Shown here piece after piece: positions 42,963-51,134 of a DNA stretch of 64,000 nucleotides. The stretch is taken from the NCBI RefSeq assembly GCF_003589595.1, contig NW_020653900.1, positions 3,678,751 to 3,742,750 of the forward strand, written 5' to 3'. Position 1 is the first letter of the stretch. Each line of letters starts with the position of its first letter. The DNA comes from Hyposmocoma kahamanoa. Lineage: Eukaryota > Arthropoda > Insecta > Lepidoptera > Cosmopterigidae. The notes beneath the pieces were generated by a model. It worked only from the letters and a program-made list of their open reading frames with translations, was not told the origin of the DNA and did not search any database. The position numbers were made by a program, and so were the translations under genes.

Positions 42963-43195
42963 CTTAAGCCGGATACTCATTAGCAGCGAGCTGTAACGTA
43001 ACGTGATACATAATGACTTCTAGTGTGTACGCGTGAAACAATCTTCACTCGCTAGAATGTTTACATGGTTATCATGGGCTCACTGTGAACCGCACGCGTT
43101 CCGCTCGCAGCAAGCTCGCGAACCACGTACACAGTATGATTTTTGGTAACATAAATTATGCAAAGTTTACGGTTAAAGCTTGCTAGTGAGTACTC
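42963..43195. mobile_element. MITE with GATACTCATTAGC ends
   Basis: Left CCGGATACTCATTAGCAGCG; right (inverse) TTGAGTACTCACTAGCAAGC. GTGTGTACGCGTG and CACGTACACAGTATG motifs sit inside in inverse orientation. Immediately followed by another MITE. Confidence 0.65.
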
Positions 43196-43200
43196 AAATT

Positions 43201-43368
43201 AAGAGCATTTGCGCACTACGTCCGAATCTGAGAAATGACGGTCCGAAATGTCGTAAGTGTCCGAAGTGTCATTTTACATCTAGGAGTAAAGCGATGTTCG
43301 TATTTTTCGGATTTGAATCCGGACTTAGTGCACAAACGACATCCGAAGTGGGTCCGAGTTTTCTAAAC
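43201..43368 (+). mobile_element. MITE with TTGTGCACTA ends, copy 2
   Basis: AAGAGCATTTGCGCACTACG, AATGACGGTCCGAAATGTCG and TTAGTGCACAAACGACATCC; aligns with 14074-14247 inverted. No real ORF (the 69-codon frame is the element itself). Confidence 0.65.
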
Positions 43369-43560
43369 AAAAAATCAAAATCAAAATAATCTTTATTTCA
43401 TAGGTATTTAATTATTACACTTGAAATCGTGTTAAACTCTACCACTCATTCGTAAGGCAGATTCCCCTGAGAAGAATGAGCAAGAAACTTTAAGGGTTGC
43501 TCTTTGTAAATAACATTTGTACACATTCAACATTATACAATATATTTTCTTTTTATTGTA
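43368..43560 (-). mobile_element. LINE 3'-end remnant
   Basis: The left edge reads AAAATCAAAATCAAAATAATC, which on the - strand is an AATAAAGATTATTTTGATTTTG-type 3' end common in Lepidoptera (bases shown split here: AATAAAGATT then ATTTTGATTTTG). It continues with CAGATTCCCCTGAGAAGAATG and AAGAAACTTTAAGGGTTGC. The same sequence, diverged, occurs inside both 374-bp inverted arms (9865-9960 and its mirror). The remnant abuts a MITE at 43201-43368. Confidence 0.55.
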
Positions 43561-43569
43561 AATTTTGAA

Positions 43570-44140
43570 TTAAGTACTCTAAATTGACTTACCTCCACGA
43601 GTTAATCGGGTTACTACCACGGATTTTTGTCATCAAAGTGCGCAGAAGTTGTATAAATAGCCTTTAGTATAAAGTTTTTGTTTCACTATAGTTTTAAACC
43701 TTGTGAATGGCAAATTTTGTATATCAACCGGAATCTAGTTATAGAAGCGTTATTGTATACATTAAATGAATTTGTGACCTTGTGAAGACGACTATCAAAA
43801 ACAGCTAATTTATTTTTATTCCTCGTATTAATGTTATGTCTGTCACTATTTTTCATAAAGAAATTACTAATCCTCTTATTTTCTATTCCTCTACTCATTA
43901 CTATTCATTTAGATTTGTATAGTATATAGTATTTGGAATCGGAACGTTTAGGAACGCGTACTTGGATAGGCTCGTGAGCTGCACATGTCCAACGTAAGTT
44001 CGCGATCTACCTATGCTTGCTTACCTTGCCTATGATGAACAGAGGCGCACATGCAACGCATTTGCCAGATTTGTACGCACCTTTATCTATAATAGATAGA
44101 GTAAAGCAATATAAAATATAGGAAATTAAACCATATTTCC
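43570..44140. other. Unannotated stretch
   Basis: A 70-codon - frame (43686-43898) has no known domain; it continues the LINE 3'-end neighbourhood on the same strand and may be an eroded LINE segment (ends in KICHSQGLKL). Not certain. Confidence 0.3.
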
Positions 44141-44144
44141 GGAT

Positions 44145-44240
44145 TTAAATCGCGTATATTTGTTTTTTCAAACAAACCGACGTTTCGTGCCCTTTACAGG
44201 ACTCGTGGCCACGGTTGACTGAGGTGGAACAGTCTTCAAC
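44145..44240 (-). repeat. Family J fragment
   Basis: TCCGGATTTAAATCGCGTAT, TTTTTTCAAACAAACCGACG and GGCCACGGTTGACTGAGG are the inverse of 18365-18460. The complementary right part (AACAATCGCGAAAACC) lies at 44505 in + orientation. Confidence 0.5.
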
Positions 44241-44430
44241 CAGTTATGTCTAACATTGATGCAAACCGCCCTATTTTTTCACTATAGTTACAATAGTTAT
44301 TAATTAAATACCTTATTTTTAATTTTACAAAGAAAACATTCCAATTTACGCTACATTCAGTTTTACAAATAATTTTGTTGAATGAATTTTTATTAAGTTT
44401 CATTTATTATTGTATTACAATATTATATTG

Positions 44431-44458
44431 TAATACAAAAAGTAAAAAAAGTATGTAT

Positions 44459-44500
<42 letters not shown>
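44431..44500. repeat. Hairpin followed by a TA microsatellite
   Basis: TTGTATTACAATATTATATTG plus TAATACAA forms a stem at 44410-44440, then about 19 TA units lie at 44463-44500. Confidence 0.8.
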
Positions 44501-44503
<3 letters not shown>

Positions 44504-44549
44504 GTGTAACAATCGCGAAAACCTAAGAACTCGATAAATATTTATACGT

Positions 44550-44916
44550 CAAATAAAATTTTCTATCCTGGAACAATAGTTATTTCTAAGAAAATAGATT
44601 TGTTTGCAGTTTCAACCCTAAACACACTTCAAAAATTATTTTAAAATTACAAATATTTAAATTCACCTTATATGTAAAAAAAATAAAATTGTATATAGAA
44701 AAAAGGACAACGTAGAAGAAATTCGTATCTGCATGTATAATCTGTGATCGGAGAGAATGCGTCCTTACCACACTCGCTACAGAAATAATTTACTACCTAT
44801 ATCTTCAATTAGCAACTGTTATTTATTAGAATAAACAAAAAATAATTGAAATATAGCAATACAGTAGGTAAACATTTTTGCTAACATGCGCGTGGTATAT
44901 GATTCCTTGTGTTTTA
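44550..44916. other. Unannotated AT-rich stretch
   Basis: Nothing recognised. Confidence 0.3.
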
Positions 44917-45002
44917 ATTACTTTAACATGGTATTTTCTAACGGACAGACGCTAGTAATGTTACTAGCGTCTGTCCGTTAGAAAATACCATGTTAAAGTA
45001 AT
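44917..45002. repeat. 86-bp perfect palindrome
   Basis: Arms 44917-44958 and 44961-45002 are 42-bp exact inverses around a 2-nt spacer (TG). The inner part is ACGGACAGACGCTAGTAA; the outer part TTACTTTAACATGGTATTTT. It does not belong to a repeat seen elsewhere in the window. Could be a recent fold-back duplication or a library/assembly artefact. Confidence 0.92.
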
Positions 45003-45082
45003 ATGTCTTTTAGCCTTTTTTAAAATATAATCACTGCAGTAATCCTATATTGACAACATGCTTATTCACTGGGGATGAGGAT

Positions 45083-45388
45083 GTTTTAATAGCAGTAAAG
45101 CTCCTTGTGAAAGAGTTTGTCCAGGGAAGTACGCCACCTTACCCATTTCTACCGCCAAGCAATAACGTGAGCATTACAGAGTTCCGGTTTTCAAGGGTAA
45201 GGGTGCTGGTGAAATTACAGACGTATGAGACTTATCTACCTACATCTCAGGGTGACTGGCGCAGCAGCAGTGCCCCTCAGATCTTTATGTATTAAAGCTC
45301 TGAGTGACACTGCAACTGTTATGGACAGGCGTGTCACTTACCATCAGGCGCACGATTTGTTAGTCCCTTCACTTGTTATCATATAAAA
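45083..45388 (+). mobile_element. Family R copy, full length
   Basis: Begins TAGCAGTAAAGCTCCTTGTG, passes TTTCTACCGCCAAGCAATAA, AAGGGTGCTGGTGAAATTAC and CTGGCGCAGCAGCAGTGCC, and ends CACTTGTTATCATATAAAAAA. A good representative of the family. Confidence 0.85.
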
Positions 45389-45394
45389 AATGTC

Positions 45395-45860
45395 CTTACA
45401 TTTTAACGCGCTTACATTTTATAGTACAAGCATAAAAATAAAATTCAAATAAGCTCTATAAACGCCCGTCTTTAGATCATGCCGGAGATAGATTACACAA
45501 GCCGCTTAAGAAAGTCTTTCAACTAAATATAGATAAAAAAAATAATGATCCCTCCCGCTTACGTCACAAGACAGCAAGTTCATTAAGGGTCTGTTCAAAC
45601 TGAAGCGTACCACACTCAAAATCCACTTTGCTCTTACTGGTTATGTTTGTGTTTTTGAACTGTGAATGTATTTGGAAGTCATTATCGTACTCTCTATAAT
45701 ATCGTTCTCTTTCGATTTTGATACAAGTTTGACAAAAGTGTTATTATTTAAATTTATTTACTAAAGAGAACTTTATACATAAATTTGTATTGTATTATTA
45801 TGACACATTTCATATAAGAAAAAAAATTAATAACATGGTGATGCGGGCTGCATCAATGGC
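45395..45860. other. Unannotated stretch
   Basis: Nothing recognised. Confidence 0.3.
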
Positions 45861-45861
45861 G

Positions 45862-45995
45862 CCGAAAATAAATACATTTAAATTTAGAATTTAAATATAA
45901 AACTAAAGTAAATATAGAACTAAAAAAGACTATGAAATATATACACAAAAGAGATTTGTAGCAAGTGCTGTGATTCGTTACAATGTTAGTAAAGA
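45862..45995 (+). repeat. Older dispersed repeat, uninterrupted copy
   Basis: GCGCCGAAAATAAATACATTT to AAGAGATTTGTAGCAAGTGC aligns with 14938-15021 plus 15237-15300, showing the site without the MITE. Confidence 0.6.
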
Positions 45996-45999
45996 CATC

Positions 46000-47389
46000 A
46001 TGATATTCAACGAAATAAATACTGAAATAAAGCGATATCTATTATGGACACTGGTAGCTAGCTGTAAACGTACTAAGAGAGAGAAGAAAAAAATCATATA
46101 TTTCTCTCAGGTGACGTTATGCCAAAAATGTTCATGCCGAATTTTCGGCAAGACTAGAGATTTTAAGGACACGTTTGCGCGAATACTGAACCTGGCTAAA
46201 TTGAAAACCATCATTCCATTTGCACGAAAACAAACAGAACGCGTACAGAAGTTGCCTAGATATACCTTTCAGACTGCAAATCTTATATTAATTGTTGTAT
46301 CCCGGCTGAATCCGTGTCAAACGAACCAGACTTGTCGGATTTCATGTCTAATGAAACTCCGAATTACTTCGTAATCTTCGTTTATAGAAACTTAGGAAAC
46401 TGGACTGTATACATTTCCATAAACGCTTATTTGAACACCTTATCTCTATATCCATCTTATTTACAAGTCGAATAATCGAACAACAACTCGAATCGGAATA
46501 TCGAATAAGAATGAATGCCGATGCGGCATCTCCCACACCGTACCGGCCCTATCAATGCGCTGCGGACGTCGCATCGAGTTCTTGAATTATTTACGCAATT
46601 CTCCTCATATTGCTCTAACCGGCCAGGCGCTTATGGCCGTCCGTAATATTAATGATCGATGATAGCTGGTACATAAACACTTTATTGTTTGTTAAGGTTC
46701 GAGGTTTGAGCGTGACATTCGTGTCAATTCGCATTAGTGTAATCAGGCCTTTATGATGATAAATTAAATGGATTAATAATATTGAGGGTGCTGTCGAAGT
46801 TACAACCCTTCTGATATTAATTGCACTTAACGACGCGTGAACAACTCACCTGTTATAAGTACCGATACAAGTGAAGCATGCGTACAAAATATATGAAGAA
46901 GTAGAGTGGAATTGAAATTATTTATACTCTAACATCAAAGTGGAAGCGTGATGGGCCCATAACAAACCTAAACCTAAAACAAACGAAATTGCTAAGATTA
47001 AACGAGATTTTATTGTGACACGGCAAGTACACACGGCGGATCAAAGGAAGAGTCTACACATTGACAAGGTGCGTTTATGCAGCTACCTTTAAATAAAAAG
47101 ATATTGTGTGTACAAAGACTGCTTTAAATAATTTGTAACAAAAATCACAGAAAATAACAACAATACACAATAAAATTCTTTACGCTAACGGTACAAGATT
47201 TAAAACTACTGGAAAGCATAACATACCTCATTATAGTTTATAAACAATAAGAGTAAATAACTTATGTCACTAATATTTGACGAATAAATAATGGGCAAAC
47301 CAGAATGAGCGCTATGCTGCTACGGACACACTGAAAGCGCTACGACGCTGATTTTTAGAGTCTCAGTAACGGAAATACACGTGACTTTT
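46000..47389. other. Unannotated stretch
   Basis: A 134-codon + frame (45970-46374) is Lys/Arg-rich with scattered Cys and has no domain I recognise; it begins inside the repeat at 45862. I do not call it a gene. The rest has no recognisable feature. Confidence 0.3.
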
Positions 47390-47390
47390 T

Positions 47391-47672
47391 TTAATATCAA
47401 GTGACGGGACTAATAAGTCATGCACCTGATGGTAAGCGACACGCCTGTCCGTAACAGTTGCAATGGTACGCAGAGCTTTAAATCACAAAGATCTGAGGGG
47501 CACTACCACTGCGCCAGTCACCCTGAGATATAACTTGACAAGTCCCTTGTGCCTGTGACTTCATCAGCACCCTTACCATTCAGAACCGGAATCAGTAATG
47601 CTAACATTACCTACTGCTTAGCGGCAGAAATAAGTAAGGTGGCAGTACTTCGCTGGACGAACTGCTACTAAG
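47391..47672 (-). mobile_element. Family R copy, full length
   Basis: TTTTAATATCAAGTGACGGG, ACCTGATGGTAAGCGACACG, CACTGCGCCAGTCACCCTG, then ACTGCTTAGCGGCAGAAAT and GAACTGCTAC. Confidence 0.8.
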
Positions 47673-47964
47673 ATATAAGACATATAACATTGGAGGTGCA
47701 TAACTATCATACGCACTTTTTTTATTATAATTAATTTAATATAAAAATGGGTATAAATATTTCTATTCATAAAATTGTAAAATAATTTTATTAGCAGTAT
47801 AGCTACTAAAATTATTGATGTTCCGCGATACTAAAACCACTCGCAAAACCATTTAACAAAGTTATCCAGGAAGGTGTCACTCTCTAAATGTGGAAAAATG
47901 CCTAAGTCGCGATCTTGAAAACTATCACCCAATAAGCCTCCTTTCACAAATTTATAAGTTGTTT

Positions 47965-48045
47965 TTTCTGTTTTAAATCGCGTGTACACGTTTTATCAAA
48001 CCAAAATATCATGCTTTTCATAGGTCCAGTTGTCGCGGCAGACTA
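47965..48045 (-). repeat. Family J fragment, diverged
   Basis: TTTTAAATCGCGTGTACACG, TATCAAACCAAAATATC and ATAGGTCCAGTTGTCGCGG align loosely with the inverse of 18365-18450. Confidence 0.35.
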
Positions 48046-48197
48046 ACATCATATAATTATCATTTATTTTAATGATAATGAAAAATATCATGTAGTAATC
48101 GTTGATGGCTCACATATAATGCCAACATAAAGGTTTAACCATAGTAAAATAAGAGAAGTATGGCATCTCCATACAAAGAAATACTAATATATAAATA

Positions 48198-48586
48198 CTT
48201 TTGTCTGTAATGACTTAATGTACAAATCCACACAAGTCGCACTTCTGGGTATTGAACCCGTGAAGAGCGTTTATATATTATAATAAGACAAGTACGGTAA
48301 CTCCATACAAACGTAACAGCGTGGTTTGTATGTGTGCACGCCCGCCACGCGTCTTATACGGACGCACACATTCGCATAATAAAAAAAAGCGCGTCGGGAC
48401 GACCAGTGTTATACAGCGCGAGAATCTGGCGCACGAAAGGCGCGCATACATATAAACTACGCTGTTACGTTTGTATGGAGTTACCATACTCGTCTTGTTG
48501 TAATATGGCTTAACCCTGTTCACAGATTTAGTACTTAGAAGTGGGAGTTGTGTGGATTTGTGCATTAAGTTATTACTGACAAAAGC
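48198..48586. mobile_element. Long-arm inverted-repeat element (fold-back MITE)
   Basis: Arms of about 165 bp: left GTCTGTAATGACTTAATGTAC, CAAATCCACACAAGTCGCAC, GGTAACTCCATACAAACG, TAACAGCGTGG; right is the inverse of the same, diverged. The loop (about 48365-48420) is GC-rich with CGCACACATTCGC. The 95-codon frame inside is a palindrome shadow. Confidence 0.8.
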
Positions 48587-48842
48587 TAGTCTGAGAAAAA
48601 ATAAGATTTTTCCTTTAAGAAGTGTGTAACCTAACCTAACCGTACCTTATTTTAGGCTGAGTACCTATTGGGTTCAAGATTTATCTCCAATTTCCTCAAC
48701 CTTGTTGGAAGAGGAAGCGCAACTAGTTGGGTCGTTTCTCTAAAGATATTTTGCTGTGAAAACAATTGCATTTGTCATTGACAAATTTCTAAAGCATATT
48801 CTGCTTATTTCTGAGAAATGGTTAGCAGTTAAGTTAAAATTT

Positions 48843-48980
48843 GACTCAACCCACACTGGCGCAGAGTCGAAGCGTCGCGTCGCGTCCTGTTTTTCAACTA
48901 CACCGCCTGGCGACGCGCGATAATAGAGATGAATATGCTATAGGAGAAAAACACGACTTTGCGCCAGTGTGAGTTGAGTC
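48843..48980. mobile_element. Short MITE with GACTCAACYCACACTGGCGC ends
   Basis: Terminal inverted repeats of about 27 bp (CACACTGGCGCAGAGTCG / its inverse) bound 138 bp with several GCGTCGCG motifs. The superfamily is not assigned. Confidence 0.75.
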
Positions 48981-49087
48981 TATCAGTTAATATTGTTAGC
49001 GACATGGTAGTTTAATGGGAAGACAGTTGTTTACTAATTGAGAGTTCGAAGGTATCTACAACTTAATTTTTTAAGTACGCACTTTTT

Positions 49088-49287
49088 AAGTAGAGGAGCA
49101 CTGCCACTGCACCCGTCACCCTGCGATATAAGTTGACAAGCCCCATGTGCCTGTAATTTCACCAGCACCCTAACCTCACTAGCTAAGCTGTATTGCTCAC
49201 ATTGCTGCTTAGCAACAGAAATAGGTAAGGTGGCAATACTTCCCTGAACGAACTCTTTCACATGGAGCTCCACGGCTATAAGACGAC
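49088..49287 (-). mobile_element. Family R copy, 5' part
   Basis: GAGGAGCACTGCCACTGCACC, AAGTTGACAAGCCCCATGTG, GCTTAGCAACAGAAATAGG and CTTTCACATGGAGCTCC. The A-rich third is missing. Confidence 0.7.
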
Positions 49288-49289
49288 AC

Positions 49290-49670
49290 AAGCTCGTACA
49301 AAGTGATCGGTAAAAACCACAGACCGTTGGAGGCCGTCTTAACACGCAATACCGCCCACAGATTTATTTAAATGGACCCCATAACCGTTAACCTTTGTTT
49401 CAACGAAATCATTTGTATTCAGTAACAAAATAACTACGAATTAAACATACGTAATACGTCCTGGTGTAATTTATGACAAATCACTTAATTACCATGTAAA
49501 TGTAGCACAGACCAGTGGCCTACCAGGTTACTATACACAATATTTGAAACATGAACGATTGAATGAATGAATAAAATATATTTCTTATTGCACTTTAAAA
49601 ATTATAATGACAGTGGTAGCCTAATAGTTCAAATCAAATAAAATCGTTTGTATGGTAGAAACACTTTGTT
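49290..49670. other. Unannotated stretch
   Basis: Nothing recognised. Confidence 0.3.
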
Positions 49671-49675
49671 TTATG

Positions 49676-49967
49676 TAATATCAAGTGACGGGATGAACTC
49701 GTAAGCCTGATGGTAAGCTACACGCCTATCCATAACAGTTGCAGTGCCACTCAGAGCTTTAAATGGCAAGAATCTGAGAGGCACTGCCACTGCGCCCGTC
49801 AACCTGAGACGTATGTTGACAAGTCCCATGTGCCTGTAATTTTACCAGCACCCTTACCCTTTAAAATCGGAACACAGTAATGGTGACATTACTGCTTGGC
49901 GCCAGAAACAGGTAAGGTGGCAATATTACCCTGGACGAACTCTTTCACAAGGAGCTCTACTGCTAGC
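49676..49967 (-). mobile_element. Family R copy, full length
   Basis: ATGTAATATCAAGTGACGGG through AGTTGCAGTGCCACTCAGAG, TGACAAGTCCCATGTGCC, CTTGGCGCCAGAAACAGG to GAGCTCTACTGCTAG. It lies just upstream of the intact LINE. Confidence 0.85.
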
Positions 49968-50103
49968 AGTAAATGGTGATTAAGGTAACAAATATATACA
50001 AATAGTAGAATAGTTGAAAATTCGTCGCCGGTAGTCTGAGCGAGCAGACGTGTTACGCTCAGTGACTAATTTACTCTAACGATAACTCAATTCTACCCTC
50101 AAT

Positions 50104-51075
50104 ATGAAGAAATGTGATATTTGCGACAAATCTATCACCAAAAAATGCCCGGGAGTGGAATGCCGTAGATGTGAAAAGTGCGTGCACCTCAGTAGTGAAT
50201 GCTCAGGCTTGACTACCAAGCAGCAGGTGGCTCTTCGATCTAGCAACCTGCTATGGTTGTGTCAAGAGTGCGAACTATCAACATCAAAACGAAAATCGAT
50301 CGTAATCCCTGAGGGCGAGGACGAGGAAACTGAGGAAGCTGCTGACAAACTGCCCTTCCAAATCGACGTGAAACAGTTACTAAAAGATATTTCGATAGAG
50401 ATGGAAAAAACTGTTAGGAAAGAACTTGCAGAACTATCAGGCTCTCTGCAATATCACTCCGATCAAATGGAAGAACTAGAAAAAACTATCCATGAGTTTA
50501 AAACATCTATAAAAGATCTACAAAAGAAGAACACAGAGCTATCTCATCTTAACACACACCTCTTAACTCGTGTCGGAGCTCTGGAGCAACGGGTTCAATC
50601 TCTGGAACAGGAACGTCTTTCTTCAGCAATAGAACTGTCGAATATACCACGGGAGGAGAACGAAAACATAACAGAAATAGTAAAGACAGTAGCAAGAAAA
50701 TTAAAAACCCCTACAACCAATATTAGAACCGTTCAACGACAAGGAACAAGTAAGGACCGACCAGGGAATATTATAGTTCATTTTTCTGATGACGCTGATT
50801 GTATCACCTGGACTTCAGCATCTAAAGCAGCCAGCTTGCTAATCGCCGATGTTTGTCCAAGCGTTAAGGAACCTAAAGCCTCTGAAAAAATATTCGTCCG
50901 AGAAGCATTAACTCCACACAATAAAAAATTGCTATGGTATTCAAAACAAAAACTCAGAGATACCTACAAATATGTCTGGTGCAAACAAGGAGTCGTTAAA
51001 GCAAGAAAGGAAGATAATGGAAAAATCATAACAATTCGATCCGAAGAAGATGTCAACAAACTACTTAAATTCTAA
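50104..51075 (+). CDS. LINE ORF1 protein: zinc finger, coiled coil, C-terminal nucleic-acid-binding-like domain
   Basis: The 323-residue protein probably binds element RNA and acts as a nucleic-acid chaperone during retrotransposition. Residues about 3-57 carry a Cys/His-rich, PHD-like zinc finger (CDIC, CRRCEKCVH, CQEC). Residues about 100-185 form a heptad-rich coiled coil (MEELEKTIHEF, ALEQRVQSLEQE), expected to drive multimerisation. The C-terminal part (about 190-320) resembles the domain at the ends of other insect LINE ORF1 proteins, with RPGNIIVHF, IFVREALTPHNK and YKYVWCKQG. The ATG at 50104 opens the frame just before the first Cys pair, so I accept it. ORF2 follows 59 bp later. What I see is a full-length ORF with no stops; the RNA-binding role is by family analogy. 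Confidence 0.85.
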   Translation: MKKCDICDKSITKKCPGVECRRCEKCVHLSSECSGLTTKQQVALRSSNLLWLCQECELSTSKRKSIVIPEGEDEETEEAADKLPFQIDVKQLLKDISIEMEKTVRKELAELSGSLQYHSDQMEELEKTIHEFKTSIKDLQKKNTELSHLNTHLLTRVGALEQRVQSLEQERLSSAIELSNIPREENENITEIVKTVARKLKTPTTNIRTVQRQGTSKDRPGNIIVHFSDDADCITWTSASKAASLLIADVCPSVKEPKASEKIFVREALTPHNKKLLWYSKQKLRDTYKYVWCKQGVVKARKEDNGKIITIRSEEDVNKLLKF

Positions 51076-51134
51076 CCCAACACACTCTGGTAAATACCTA
51101 CACAACACTGACTTAACTTACATTAAACACAGAA

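Noticed and set aside
45970..46374. 134-codon frame, Lys-rich with Cys
   Set aside because: It starts inside a dispersed repeat and shows no recognisable domain; no splice or promoter evidence.
48628..48650. CCTAA repeats like the insect telomere repeat (also 38041-38070)
   Set aside because: Only two to three units, interrupted; too short for an interstitial telomere array.
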